64,000 nucleotides of DNA from Chalara sp. BL73 (GCA_918026815.1 CAKJVC010000143.1:62001-126000), one strand, 5' to 3'; positions 11,897 to 24,672 are shown, numbered from the stretch's first letter. Notes: generated from the letters alone by a model not told the origin. Program-made: numbers and translations.

Positions 11897-13693
11897 GATT
11901 GCGGTTGGTATACTGCAGATTTGATGGATTAATCAGGTTGAGGTAAGGTGTTTGAAGAATGTGAAGGGGAAAATGTTTTGAGATCACAGAGGGGTGCGGT
12001 CATGGAGGGGCAAATGGAAGTGGATTTTTGGGTGCTATAAAGTGGGGTTGTCAGTCAACAACAAACTTTTAACACCCATCCCAATGACAATATTCGTCAC
12101 ACCCCCGCGCCCCCCCAAGCGGCACACACTATTTAAACACTATGCAAACCCTGGTGTTTCTATTGTATGCTTCCATCTCCGGCTTCAAGCTCGAGGGCTT
12201 TCCAACCTAAGTAAATATCTTCTATTGTCATCTCTGTGGGCTGTTCAGTGAAGAAGCAGTACTTCGTAAATCGACAGTGGCCGGGTGCATCACAATCGCC
12301 AGCGCATCACTCCGGTGTTTTTGGATTGCCATAGTGCGAGCTCGGGGATATATACATTGCACACAGGCCCCTATCCTGAAGCACAGGTTATGGCCTCGAG
12401 ACGGTCTCCTATGCTAAATGTTCCCGGCTCCCTGTACTCTCGGAACGACAGAACTATGCTAGCTCTCGAGTTACAGCTGTGTCAGCGTAACACGATAGAT
12501 AACGAGATCATGCCTCAAATTAATTAGGCTAAGATCAATCATGAGGCCTCACTAGGGCGGCACAAACCATGCCTAAGGAGGAGTTGTGAGTTCCTTTTCC
12601 GACTTGCCCTCGGAAGTATTGCATGCTCAACGGTTAGGCAATTGGGTCCTATTGTTCTCTATTATCTACTATCTCAATTGTTCCCGATCACACATGATGA
12701 TTCGGAATTACAAATTTGATGAAACAATATTTGTTTCTTGAAGCTTTTTGGGTCTAGAGCCGTCAGCGGAACATTATTAGGCCCTGAATCATCGGAACAC
12801 ATTGATTTATGCCAAGAAGCTCTAGAGAAGGCTGCACTGCGATTATTAACGGTTACGAATCAACAAAAATCCGTAGTTGGGATTCCACTTTGTTGCCATC
12901 ATTTGAATTTGAACGTGGTCAATGCGTTTTGTATTGTTCAACTAGTTTTAGGGTATCAGAATATTTTGCAAGCGCCTGGCCTGGTCCAGATTGCCCATGC
13001 TTTCGATCGTTATCCTAAATTATGTAGGGAACAAATATCCGGACTTAATAGCCACAGAAAGAATCACATACCCAGCTATGCACTTTTGTCTCCTGCTAAG
13101 AACATGGTATTTGCCCTACGCCATTCAACCAAGGAAATGCGTGAGTGGAGTCAGTAGGTTATTAGGTGTTCCGGTGGGATAGATTCTACCCCCGAGACTA
13201 GTTAATTTGTATTGAGCTACATTATGCTTCTATTTCATACCAACTATTGCTTGTTGACATTGATCATATGTAGCATTGTTTGTTCACTGTTCAATTTTGG
13301 TTTTGCAAGAAATTCGGAATATCGTAAGCTTCATCATGTTGAGGTTGCACTAGGTATCAGAAATCTGAGATATTGAAACAGATATGGAATATGGATCGAG
13401 GGCTGCTTCTTCCCGATACCTTTTCTATCATAGATGGCTCCTTTTGGATCTCATATGCAGCACTTATATTATACAATACGCCTAATGAAAATAGACTTGG
13501 AAGCCGAGGTTTGGATGCTACTCTAGTTACTGACCCGAAAACTGTTGGGGAGTGGACTCGTAGTAGCTTTTCCAATACATAAAGTATCACTGCCTAAGCT
13601 ATAAATTCAGGTTCATAAAACAATTACTCCGGGAATCTTGCCCAAGTTCCGAACACGCTAAAAACGACACTAAAGCAAGGACCATTGACTCGA
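11897..13693. other. Transketolase promoter side and spacer
   Basis: The first about 250 nt upstream of the transketolase start include C-rich tracts near 12102-12120 and TATTTAAA-like sequence near 12130, plausible promoter elements. From about 12.3 to 13.7 kb I see only small unsupported frames, including one of 139 codons at 12738 (+) without family resemblance. Confidence 0.4.
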
Positions 13694-14449
13694 TTACTCT
13701 TTCCTGACCTCACTTTCATCTTGATCGAAGCAAAAGGCAGAAACATCAAAAAGTAAAGGATCCAAAATCTCAACCTTGGAATCGTCCCAGCTTCTGTTAT
13801 GCGATTGGTATTCCCTCGCCGGAGCAGTTGATGCTTGTTCAGTCCCTCCTTCTCGAAGCCTATCGAGCTCTTGCTTTACACAAGAATATTCGTGCTGTAA
13901 CGATTCATAAGACCGCGACAGATCGTTATGCCGACCTTCTAATTCGCTGAGTCGTTGTTCGAGCTCTCTCATGTGCTTTTCTTTGCGATCTCTGAACGCC
14001 CTTTGAGACGCTCGGTTTTGTGCCCTCCGCCGCTGAAAGATGTTAGCTTCCTACTCACACGTCTAAATTATTGGCTACGTACCGAGTGCACATGTGAAGC
14101 AACCACTTTATCATTTCCCGCATTCTTCCTCCTCCTTCGATCATGATCCTCGTAAATTCCCTCGATATCTAGTTCGACAGGAATTAAGCCAATTGGTGCT
14201 GGGGAGTATTGCATAGGATATGATGAGTATTGCATGTAACTACTCCCTCCGTATGTGCTATCGTAGCCCTACTAGAGTTACTATTTCATGCCTTTCTATG
14301 ATCGGAATCGCAGGATTACCTACATTGTAATTCATCGGTGAGCTTGCCGAAGACTCGCTAGATGTTCCGTCGTACATTCCCGCATTCATGTCGGTCGCCA
14401 TGAGATATGATTGGTTATCCGCCGCTCCATCACAATACACGGCGCTCAT
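13694..14449 (-). CDS. bZIP transcription factor (AP-1/Yap type)
   Basis: Three exons (14449-14324, 14268-14083, 14032-13694) with introns of 55 and 50 nt give 216 aa. The start MSAVYCDGAADNQSY has a good Kozak context (A at -3). A Tyr/Ser/Met-rich N-terminal half leads into a basic region RRRAQNRASQRAFRDRKEKH, split by intron 2. The N-x3-Q-x2-FR pattern is typical of Pap1/Yap-like fungal bZIPs. It is followed by a leucine zipper (MRELEQRLSELEGRHNDLSR and on, residues about 125-165). The second intron falls inside the DNA-binding region, between HVHS and RRRAQN. The C-terminus has a single Cys (AFCFDQDE) and no full cysteine-rich domain, so oxidant sensing as in Yap1 is not indicated. Targets are unknown. 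Confidence 0.88.
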
Positions 14450-17263
14450 CTTGGGAAGCCAGACAGGAGACAAAGACTGTGTTATAGTTATAATACGGTT
14501 GTAGTGGGCCTGGAGTCCAAGAATTGAATTGGCAATCGAATGTGGCTGCAAGGCTTTAAGGTTAAATTTTAAGGATCTCAGGCGAGGAGGAACATCGACG
14601 AATATGTACTGCTAGCTGGGAAGTTTTAAGGTTTCATGGAGATGGGCGATGTAGGCAAGGCGAGGGCATGCTTGTCTGTGGATCGCTCAGTATAAAAGCT
14701 TTATTTGACCCCCAACATTGAAATGGCCCCATTTCGAAGCAATGCGGAACCGTCTCTAAATTGGCATTCTTCTATACCGCTCCTGTTCCTAGTTCTCACC
14801 CTATGAAGGCATTGTTTTAACCAATAGCAACACGTCACTTGTGCAGGAGGAGCGGTAACAACTCTCATCATACCCTCCTGTCGACTGCTGGGGTCGATGT
14901 GCCATTCAAACGTTTGCGCCTTCGACGCTAACCTATTAAAAAACTCTAGAGTTGTATCCTGCCGAACCACGCGATCCTTGGCACATTACCATCCGGATGG
15001 ACCGCATGGGCTGTGGAGGGGCTGGCCACTCAGCGAACGCTTTCGTAAACACAACTTTCTTATGTAAAGACTCACACCAAAATTTTGCTGTGCTGACTTT
15101 GCTCAAAATCTCAAGACCCCTGCCCATCCTCTTGCTGACTCTTCATTTAAGGTGTCGGCTAAAGATGACCCCAGATGAAGGCAGTCGTCGTGTAGCCATG
15201 ATCGGCCGCCGTCCGATGCATGATGAATTTCTAGACGGGAATGATACACATTGTCCACCGAAGGTGCTATGGAGCTCAGATTCTGAGGTGAGGTTTAGGG
15301 ATGCTTGTCACTACAGCCACAACCCATGTACCTGTACCAGTGATGTTTATTTCAGCGTATACACCGGTAATAAAGCCACGGATATTTTCTCGGTCCCTTC
15401 TGGGAGCTGAGATAGATCTACCTGCGAGGACACTTTAAATGGCCCGTGCAGTATTCACTTAGTGAGAGGCTACGGACTAGTGGATATCCATAATAACCTT
15501 CAGCCACAATTGGCTTGGAGAGAATTCCTTCTATACCACACGCTGAGCCTCCACCCTTCTGACTAAGATTAGGATCCCTCCATGTTCTGGTAGGATGCCA
15601 TACTACCGAAACATCGACATCATGACTTTGATGGAGGCAATGGCAAGATAATTTGGAATGTTGTCCCTATAGTCTCGGAAGAGGCAATGCTTGTGTACTT
15701 CGGAAGAACCAATTACCCAATGTGGACTGGGCTGATCAGCAAAAGTCATCGTGTTCAGAGGCACATTCGCAACGGCCAAATATGAGAGTTTCGGGCAAGG
15801 ATAATTTAGTACGTTCGCAAAGAACCTCCTAATGATTTTCAGTCTCCTCCACTCGCTAACAGCCCTGTGGCCGCAGCCATGTGCTGAAATGAAGCTTTTT
15901 GGAGGAATATGCATGTTTCTCTTATCATATCCATGTACCATGACTCAGACTGCAGCAAGGGGCCAATTTCCGCCAATGAGACCAATGTCCTGTCGCTGGA
16001 TTAGGACAGAGATGTTAGGGGGTCCGACCTGAAGCTATCAAATAAAATTCGCAGACTCTGCGTCAAGAAGGTGTCGTTTGGTGCTTGACCAGTATCGCGG
16101 AGCCTGTGGCGCGGGTTGTCCATTTTCCATTCACAGTATAGCTTCATCCTTATTGCCGAGCATTTGATTTGGTTCTATGGATCGACAAGAACACTCGTTT
16201 GCACCGGGTACGAGTTCTTCAAATAGAAATTGCCAAGCCAATTAATTGCAAGAAGCCATTACCTTACAAGTCTGACGACTGGTGGTTTGCAATGAAGGAT
16301 CTCACCCTTTCTCGGGTACAAAAGGTACCTGACTTGTCAGGTAGACTCAGCGTCAGAAAATCTCTAATCGAACATGAGCTATTCGCGATTATGATTTTCA
16401 CTATGCTGACGAGCACCTATAACTCTTTGAGCATTTCATCGAGGCCATGGATTTAGCCGGGAAATCGTTATCTTGCATCAGAACCATAAGAGGATTTGTT
16501 TTCTGGTAAACCATACAGGAGACATGCTTAGCCGTTCTTTTCTTTATTCTATATGCAGCGACAGCGGCTGTAGGCGCAACCCCGCCTCTTTCCTTTTAAA
16601 ATATGAGGGGTAAAAGAAGGACAAGTGAAGAAACGCAATTTGGTGAAGCAGCAAAAGTGAATGTTGTGATATGCATGGGTGGCTGTAAATTGCCCAATGA
16701 CAAAAGGCCAAAGCGCCATAAACTTCGGCTGTGATGCAGGTCACGATTAACTCCGCGAAAGCGTTTTCCACATACGCCTTCAGCTTTGACAGCAAGAAAC
16801 CAGTGATGTTCTGACCACACCTATCGCTTGTAATTCCACATTTCATGTCGGTATATGGCTTCGAAGCTACCGAGCTCGGTAACACAAAGAGACGAGTAGA
16901 CGAGGTCTATCGTGCGTAGTAGCATTTGCTTTCCCCCTTGTCGGCGCACTATCTTGCAGGATTGAGGGCAAATGTTCCCATATGGGAAATAGTGGCTCTT
17001 GCTCATTTGCCACTACCTGCCACATGCGAAAGTCGGAATAAAACACGGGCATGTCGGGGAGCACTTAGCAACGCCGTGCTGTACATTAAGGCACATCACG
17101 GATGTGTTTCTAATATTATGGTAGAAAGTCGATGCTTGGCAATGTGCTGATATAGGTTGATGATGCTTGGAGTCGGCTCATCCGATGCTATTCAAATCTC
17201 TTTAACCAAATACAACAACTCTCTGGAAATCAAAGGATGCCGAAGCTGTGGTTTCATCCACAC
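14450..17263. other. Long gene-poor stretch
   Basis: About 2.8 kb between the bZIP start and the left edge of the tandem duplication. It has only scattered short frames on both strands (the longest, 152 codons, starts near 14952 on plus). None has recognisable domains or splice-linked partners. I see no terminal repeats or transposase remnant. Confidence 0.4.
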
Positions 17264-17399
17264 GATCACCGTTCATGCGGCTCTGCCGAACGGCAAGCTA
17301 CTGCAAGTTTCTCATATTATACACGTATACATAGGAACCTTGTTTGGTGATCCGATTCTCGACCTATGAAAGACTAGCTATCTTCCTAATATGTGGCTT

Positions 17400-18093
17400 C
17401 TAGTTCGGAGGCTTAACTCCATTCTTCTCTCCCACTATGATAGATTAGTAATGTAACTGCTTAATGAATGCTTGAGATATTTACCATTCAAAGCTACTAG
17501 AAATCTGCTCACACAGTTATAAGCAGCGACCTATTGGAAGTGCTATGTTAGCATATATCTGCAGCTAGTGTACTCTCTTGACAGAAACATAACAAACTTA
17601 CAGTGGCCGTGATCTCCACCACCTCTTGATCTGAAAAATGTTTGTGAAGCTCATCAAAGATTTCCTGCTTCACAGACACATCTTCCGTCATAGCATCCGA
17701 ATAATGGATGACCGCCCACTGCTTCTCACTAAACCCATCCCCGCCCTTCTTGCCTCCCAGGGCGAGATCCCCCAGGATCTTCAAGCCCTCATCACTGACG
17801 CCCCCAGCCTTAGCCAAAGGAGCATGATGGCTCCATTCATACCAAGCCTCATTGATAACGGCCACCCTACAGATGGCGATCTCTCTCACATCATCACTGA
17901 GGCTGGTTTTGGTGCGCACCGCACCGAGAAAGCTGTTCCACCCATCTGCAACCGGTGGGGAATGCAACAACGTGAGATCAAGGGCCTGCAAAGGACGGGG
18001 AGCGCGGCGAGCCTCAACCCTGGCTACAATGGCCTTCTCTTCTGGAGTCGGGAAGGCATTTGGATCGCTTGGGTCGACGTACGGGAGACGCAT
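17400..18093 (-). CDS. Carboxymuconolactone decarboxylase-like protein, copy 1 (intact)
   Basis: Three exons (18093-17602, 17530-17485, 17434-17400) with introns of 71 and 50 nt give 190 aa. The body carries the CMD/AhpD-like fold signature: ICRVAVINEAWYEWSHHAPL with conserved Trp and His, then KAGGVSDEGL, a QWAVIHYSDAMT helix and HFSDQEVVEITATVAAYNC. The last two short exons supply AAYNCVSRFLVALNVGE, the normal family ending, which is why I spliced twice rather than stopping in the intron. The AhpD-type CxxC redox pair is absent. Fungal members act in aromatic or protocatechuate-like ring metabolism or are of unknown substrate, so the reaction is not assigned. This copy is complete, whereas the copy at 25886-26577 is frameshifted. 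Confidence 0.88.
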
Positions 18094-18758
18094 GGTGGTG
18101 GCTTCTCAGATGCTTATATTGCTGACAAACAGTTGTATCAGATAATGGTCGTTCAATGTGATCCAGAAATGGAGTTTCGGGAGTGGATGTTGCTACTAGG
18201 GGGTGGGGAAACCCACAAACGTGGGATAAACTTTCTTCTGTTGCTGACTATTCACCATCATGATTAGACTGTGCCTGCCCCCGAAGGATCTCTATTCAAG
18301 ATGCGATTGTGTCAAAAACATACGATCTAGGGATGAGTGGCTTTCCTGTTCACATCCATTTCTCCAGGAAGTATTGTATGATACACATAGCACCAAGTGC
18401 TTACGTGTAGACTTTGATTGAACGTTTGTCCTTTCAAACCTGTTAAACAGCTACATGCAACATACTAGCACGGAAATACCATTCGGACTACCTCAAACAA
18501 GCACTATGTTTACATTGGTCTGACAAAATCTGACGACCCTCTATGCTTCGAAACTCCAGACAGTGAGACAAGCAAAAAGTACATATATTTTCAGCTATGA
18601 CATAGCCGCTATGCGCAGCTCGCCATGAACACCCCCCAAGATCCTTCCAACCCTAGCCCCAGCCTCCTCCATCATATTCACAGTTTTTATGGGTTCCGTC
18701 GAGGAGGGTGCGTACCACAAATTGTCATCGGCCTCCCCGACTCATAAGATGATCCCAT
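18094..18758. other. Intergenic spacer in copy 1
   Basis: Upstream of the decarboxylase gene and downstream of VMA3, so it holds the promoter of the former and the 3' UTR of the latter. Five of the 15 copy-to-copy length differences fall here, in G, C and A runs. Confidence 0.5.
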
Positions 18759-19570
18759 TTAGCAGGAAACATCCAAGCTTGCCTTTGAGTTCATTAGAAG
18801 AGCAACGATCAAGCCATAAAGACCTATGCAGTAGTTAGTAGGTGTCCAAGCCACTGCTGGTGTTTTGCTTACCCAAAACTTCTGCGAAAATAAGGATAAG
18901 AATCATGCCGACGAAAAGACGGGGCTGTTGTGCTGTTCCTCTCACACCAGCATCACCAACAATACCAATGGCAAATCCTGCCGCCAAACCAGCCAAACCA
19001 ACACTAAGTCCAGCACCGAGCTGGATGAAGCCTGTGTACAATGGCAGCTGTTGCTTCAATCCGTCTGAGATCAAGACTGATACGACGAGTCCGTAGATAC
19101 CAATAATACCGGCCATAATGACAGGAACAATGTCTTAGATAGTTGTCAGTAGTGTACCACCGAGCTGGCTTTTCATATCTTACTCTTGACGATCAAATCT
19201 GGTCGAAGGACACCCATAGCGCAAATCCCAACACCAGACTTAGCGGTACCGTATGCAGCTCCGAAGCAAGTGAAGACGATGGCAGATGTGCAACCCATAG
19301 CACCGAAGAATGGCTAGCAGGTGTGTCAGTACGATCGTTCAGCAATCAAATCAAGTAGTGGCAGGGGAAGATCAGAATCCCAAAAGGGTATTCCGGACCC
19401 TCTGGAAGACTGACCGCATAGACTGGGCTGAGGATTATCAAATTAGCATATGCATGAAAATAATAGAATATTGATGAAATGCCACATTGTAGACTCATGC
19501 GCAGAGGAGGCTCTCTGGGAGAAGGAAGGGAGACAACTCACCAGTTGACGAAATCGACTAGATCAGACAT
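18759..19570 (-). CDS. VMA3: V-type ATPase proteolipid subunit c, copy 1
   Basis: Membrane rotor subunit of the vacuolar H+-ATPase. Five exons (19570-19542, 19427-19415, 19313-19184, 19133-18873, 18823-18759) give 165 aa, the normal size. Exon 2 is only 13 nt. The product starts [20 protein letters not shown] and has four hydrophobic helices. The second holds [20 protein letters not shown], and the fourth carries the proton-binding Glu in [19 protein letters not shown]. Glycine-rich helix faces ([20 protein letters not shown]) are typical. The tail, KASLDVSC, is short. It shares its upstream region with the divergent SNU13. It is identical in coding sequence to the second copy at 27237-28048. 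Confidence 0.95.
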
Positions 19571-20007
19571 GTTGGCGGTATCAAAAAGCTGGCTTTGCAG
19601 ATATTCAAGTATTCGTGAAGCTCGAGTAAGCTTATTTATGAATTGTTGAAGTCGTTGACGATGGATTCAAGCTTGGGAGATGATTGTGATCAACGACAAC
19701 AGAATCGACACTCAACTCAGCTCAGCCACTATACCTTGTTAAGCTAGAGCCTTGGCACAACATACACTAGCCACCGCGGTTTTTTTTTTGGCGTACGAGT
19801 AGCAGCATCATCAGAAAGGTACCTAGTTTTCTGAACTTCACAATAAATCTTTTCCCAGATCGCAACAAGCAGTAGGGCGAGCCAACGCAAGGAACCCTGC
19901 AGCTAAATATCCAGCCAACGACATCGCCAAAGGTAGTCGCCTCTCCGAACGATACTGATTAAATCGCTCACCATTGTCGCAGAAATCCACTACCAACCTT
20001 TATCAAT
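19571..20007. promoter_or_regulatory. Bidirectional promoter region VMA3/SNU13, copy 1
   Basis: 437 nt separate the divergent start codons. It includes a T10 run at 19780-19789 (T8 in copy 2) just downstream of CCGCGG on plus. Such T tracts are common nucleosome-excluding promoter elements in fungi. No exact TATA box is assigned. Confidence 0.45.
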
Positions 20008-21114
20008 ATGTCTGACGAACAAAACGGTTCTGCTGCATGTAAGTTTCCCTATGCCCTCTCCACACGGGGCCCAATGTTCCGTGCCCTCTTCTCCAACTTC
20101 AGAGCAAGTCATAGCTCACCAATCTATTGCCTAATTAAAGCTCTAGATCTGCATATGCTAACTCCTTCACGCAGGGCCTGTGGCCGACGCAGCATTGACA
20201 CAAGAGATCCTAGATATCGTCCAACAAGCGTCTCATTAGTGAGTAATTTTCGAGTTATGTCTCCGGTCTGAGCTAGTTCTGAAAATCGCAATTCGACGCA
20301 CGAGACCGAACACTATCCTTTGGCACACGTTGCAACTCTGCTAAAAGCAACCGAGCTTCGCCTCCTCTGCAACAATTTGCATAGACCCGATCAAGGAGGA
20401 ATAATTGGGAATTAAACAAATTGGACGAGCTTCTTTGGTGCAATGATATGTTGGGCTTGCACGGAGCCGCGATGCTAGAGGACGAGATTACTTAAAATGG
20501 GTCGCGTGCCTGCTATGTTGTATTACTGTCAATTGGACCTTCACTGACTCTTCACTTGTGCAGCCGACAGCTTAAGAAAGGTGCCAATGAGGCAACCAAG
20601 ACCCTGAATAGAGGTGAGAGTTGAGCTCTTTGTATTGCTGCATATAGACCCAAGAACTAACCTATGAAAGGTATCTCCGAGATCATCATATTAGCTGCGG
20701 ACACTGCCCCGCTTGCAATTCTTCTTCATCTACCGCTGCTTTGTGAGGTACGCAACAAGCCCTTATATTCCCACTAATTGCGAAAAGACTAATATCTTGG
20801 TCTGTAGGACAAGAATGTTCCCTATGTCTATGTTCCAAGCAAGACTGCCCTCGGACGTGCCTGTGGTGTAAGTATTCGGACATGTGGAGCAACATGTACA
20901 GATTCGTAAAGTTGCTTGAGTTACCTACTCTCAGGATATGCAACTCAGGAAACATCATATTCACTCAGATGTCTCAGGAAAAGACGCATTCTAACTTTGA
21001 AAACTATAGGTCTCACGCGCAGTTATCTCGGCAAGCATCACAACCAACGAAGCTTCGGATTTGATGGCACAAATTCGTGGACTCAAGGACAAAGTCGAGA
21101 GACTCATGATTTAA
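20008..21114 (+). CDS. SNU13: U4/U6.U5 snRNP and box C/D snoRNP protein Snu13, copy 1
   Basis: L7Ae/15.5K family protein that binds kink-turns in U4 snRNA and in box C/D snoRNAs. Six exons (20008-20038, 20175-20238, 20564-20613, 20671-20747, 20808-20867, 21010-21114) give 128 aa, the standard length. Family blocks are visible in order: [19 protein letters not shown], the RNA-binding loop region, [40 protein letters not shown], and a final [10 protein letters not shown]...[13 protein letters not shown]. All exon joins keep phase. The coding sequence is the same in copy 2. Five introns in a 128-codon gene is intron-dense for this window. Confidence 0.96.
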
Positions 21115-21467
21115 TTAGGGGATAGTCGGACTATGGTCAGCTACTAGGGTGCAGCATATAAGCACCCTTGCTGAACTGGAAATCATAGGCAGACAGACAT
21201 ATACAATTCTACCACTTGGTGTGATTTAACCAGTTTGCATTCATCATCGTGGGAAACTTGCATCACATAGTCCTAGATGCGTCGCACCAAATATACCGTC
21301 CGAGAATTAAACTCAAAAAATATGATACCTCTTTAAATGATAAAACGTATTTTGCCATTTAACCTGAGCAACATTCTCAACCACCCCCGATGTCATTTCT
21401 CGCTAAACGAAACTAACTAAAACTCTTCCACCAACCTTGGTTCTTATCCCAAACACGATCCAATGCA
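21115..21467. other. Spacer SNU13 to BMT6-like gene, copy 1
   Basis: 353 nt with the SNU13 3' UTR and the leader of the next gene. Nothing else seen. Confidence 0.4.
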
Positions 21468-22862
21468 ATGGGCAAATTCAGCAAGAGAAAAGAGGGCAAG
21501 ATAGTAGGCAATGATGCTGGTTGGGGAGGCTCTAAAAATACCAAAAATTTCGAGGCGCCATCAAAAATCAAGAACGTTGCAGTGGAAAAGGTTGGCAAGC
21601 TCGAACCACTTGTTCCGCTCAAGTTACAGCAAAGCCTCCTGAATATCTATCGAGATACATTTTCTGAACTAAGAGCATCTGATTCGCTGCAGCAGGTATT
21701 GCAGGATGTCAAAGGGGCGTTGTACGAACGTGATTTTAACAGAGCGTTTGGAACGGCCAGGTATCTGGAGGCTTATGCCTTACGATGGAGTCCAGGCCGT
21801 GCTCTCGCATACACTTCTATTCTCGTCGAACTTAAGGAGCAATTGATGGGCTCATTTAGATCTACTTTAGAACATGAGAAGAAAGTTCCTGGCCCTAGCA
21901 TTGTCAATGCATCGCCGTCTACCGAACGCTTCCCAGAGCATTGCCTTCGTGCAGTTTGTTTCGGTAAGTTGTAGTTTTGTTTTCATCTTCGATTTTCGTA
22001 TCTAAAAATATGTAAACATCTTTGACTTTTGATCATAAAATCCTTGTTCATCGCTGTGCTGGTCAGTTCATACTGCCTTACCAGACGATCGTTCCCAATC
22101 TGCAAAAAGAATAGACTGCTGATTCTATTATCACATACAGGAGGAGGTGCAGCGGAGGTAATTGGCTTCGGTGGATTTCTCAGCTCCTTGGAGGAGAGTT
22201 TCTTCCTAGTCTCAGATTCGGATAAGAAAGAGCAAACAAGCTCGTCGACCCAGCATCAGGTGCCCAAAGTCGACCTTACCCTCGTGGATAGTGCATCTTG
22301 GCAAGAAGTAGTCGCCAAGCTCGAAACTGGCCTCGTTACTCTTCCTACATTGTCGAAATACGCAAATGCGTCAGCCAGAGAAGCAAACGCCTCTCTCCTA
22401 CAATTTGGGAGCATGACAACAACCTTTCAGCAAGAAGATGCTCTCACAATGACGAAACTCCAACTCACAGAGACTGTTGGGAAGATCAAGAAACTTATCA
22501 CACTTTTCTTCACGCTCAACGAATTGTACGCAGCATCCATCGGGAAAACAACAACTTTCCTGCCATATATAACCGAACTTACGATATCAGGCACATATCT
22601 CCTTGTCGTAGATAGTCCAGGAAGCTATTCCGAAACTAGCGTGGGATCAGAGGCGAAGAGATATCCGATGAAATGGATGCTCGATCACACTCTGCTCAAA
22701 AATAATAATGATCAAAATAGCGCAGCCAGATGGGAGAAGGTGGTTTCTGAAGATTCGAAATGGTTCAGACTCCTGAAAGCCTTCGGTATCCTATTCCATT
22801 GGAGAATATGCGATATCAAATCCATCTTTATCGTCGACTATGATCATATCACACACCACTGA
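21468..22862 (+). CDS. BMT6: BMT6-like 25S rRNA methyltransferase, copy 1 (C-terminus frameshifted)
   Basis: SAM-dependent methyltransferase of the DUF3115/Methyltransf_34 type; the yeast member Bmt6 makes m3U in 25S rRNA. Exons 21468-21963 and 22141-22862 flank a 177-nt intron. The basic start MGKFSKRKEGK, then PLVPLKLQQSLLNIYRDTF, ALYERDFNRAFGTARYLEAY, ALRWSPGRALAY and the SAM motif AVCFGGGAAEVIGFGGFL (split by the intron) define the family. Copy 1 reads CTCCTG at 22771-22775 where copy 2 has one more C. This changes the ending from the family-like LPESLRYPIPLENMRYQIHL to an unrelated tail, so copy 1 is probably erroneous or damaged here. There is also one substitution, C at 22564, giving Pro where copy 2 has Leu. 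The family call is firm; the exact target base is inferred. Confidence 0.75.
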
Positions 22863-22956
22863 GTATCATCAACAGCAGGGATCTATAGAAAATATACGTT
22901 AATCATTACAAAGCTATATAGTAAGGTCATATACATCGTATAACACATGACAAACA

Positions 22957-24672
22957 CTAATGTCTCGAAAACATCAGAGGCACAAGCGCGGTATTACTCT
23001 GATAACCCAGCGCACCTTTCCTCCCGTTTGCGCAGGTCGTCTTAAACAATCCCTGGAAGCGTTCCTTCCTCTCATACCCACGGCTGAACTCCCTGCTCAG
23101 CTGTTTCAAAACCGCCTCCTTCGCCTTCTTCAATGTGGACACCCGCTTCTCTGGGTCATCCGCGAGCTCTCGCTGAGCTGCGTCCTGCTGTGCATTACGC
23201 TGTACGCCTTGCACATTGGGATTGAAGACTGTGGGTTGCAGCATGCCCAACGCGGGATCGCTAGGGTTTGTTGCTATTAAGGGGGCCGATATCTTCGAGG
23301 CGTTGGGATCCTCTCTATGCCTGTGCTTGCGCCTTCGGCGACGGTGCATTTTCTTCTTCTTCTTGCTCACTACGATAGAAGTCCTAGGGACTTCCGGAGG
23401 CCTTTATATGGGGTGCCTGATTGTGTGTCAATGACCTCAGGGCCATCGAACTGATCGATATCATCGTCACTGGGGAAGCTCGAGTAGCCTGACTCGGAGC
23501 CACTCTGCTGGGACAACCATTCATCATTGCCGCCAGATTCTGTAAGAGGAGACAAGGCGTCCTCCCATGTGCCGCCATTGGTAAGAGACACGTTCTCAAA
23601 ATCAAACTCGCGAACCGTGTCCCTATGATCGAAAACAAAATCTGCAACTTGATCTGCCGACATGGTTGCATTACGGACCTGCATGTAGAGAAGCTTAGGG
23701 AAGATCATCGGTGGACGAGGAGGCGCAGCGGGTAGCGGCGACATGGGAGATGTGACTTCGCCAAACAGTTTTGTAGTATCCCTTGGAGGGGCAAGCAGAG
23801 GATCTGTGCCAATCGTGAATGGACAAGGACCTTTCCATCCATTCCAACCAAAGCTCACTTTCTCGAGGTTGGCCGAGAAGCCCCGGATATAATCGTCTAA
23901 GATCTTGAGATGGTCAAGACCAGGCATTGAGCCAAAAAGTCCCATGAGTTCATGGTGATGTTGAGTTTCTTGATCTGTCCCCATCGTTTACCGGCAGAAG
24001 GCGTGCAGCCATAGCCAGACACGTGACGGAGGTAGACGAGCCCGGCTGGATGTATCTGATGGAGAGTGAGCTTCTCAAGATGTGGAAGTGGAGATCGCTC
24101 AATGGCTATTCGAAGACTTATGAGTGCATAGTCTACCGCATCACGACGGTATCTTTGAGTGGGATCTTGACCGGGACATGATATCGTAAGGTGTCTTAGG
24201 TTTGGCATATTTGAAAGGGCACTGATAAATGCCGAGACATTGGTCGCAGCATGGAAGATAGGGGATATTGTTGTGTCAAAACATCACCCAGCTCCGGAGA
24301 ACCATATTTGGGGCGCTGGAGGACCGCCGTCGTCGATGTATGTGGGCTATATAAGAAGTTTACTTCCCGTCCGGTCATCGGATGAAGTAATGGTGGGAGG
24401 AAGGTAGAGTCTGTGTGTGGCATCGAGAATGTTAGGTGCTGGATATGGTGACCTATCCGCGAAAGAGCTTCGCGGCGGGAAGGACGAGTCAGGGAACTTG
24501 GAGTGAAACTCATGCGGGTTCTGGCGAAAAGTCTTGCAGTCGCAAGCCCGCAAAGCTCTGAGGATGTGAGGCGCAATGAACATACTGTGATGATGTCGGT
24601 ATGCGAAAGGAGAGTCGATCGTATCCCTTCGTCCCGCCAAAGGCGGAGGAATGTTGGGCTAGCAGTGGCCAT
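22957..24672 (-). pseudogene. F-box/LRR-like gene, copy 1 (three frameshifts)
   Basis: Copy 1 of the gene at 31433-33151. It is broken by three one-base losses in homopolymers: GGGG at 24261-24264 (5 G in copy 2), A5 at 23934-23938 (A6 in copy 2) and TTT at 23403-23405 (TTTT in copy 2). Otherwise the two are the same apart from a synonymous change at 23179. The losses split the protein into about four pieces. Either the gene is dead here or these are sequencing errors; the latter fits their position near the end of copy 1. Confidence 0.85.

Noticed and set aside
12738..13182. Frames of 139 and 63 codons on plus
   Set aside because: They overlap each other in different frames, have no recognisable domain and no splice partner.
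14952..15410. 152-codon frame on plus
   Set aside because: No family resemblance, and overlapping frames of similar length lie on the other strand. Chance is likely.
18835..19116. VMA3 read as a 93-aa single-exon protein ending [11 protein letters not shown]
   Set aside because: That ending is intron sequence. Splicing to 18823-18759 gives the normal last helix and tail.
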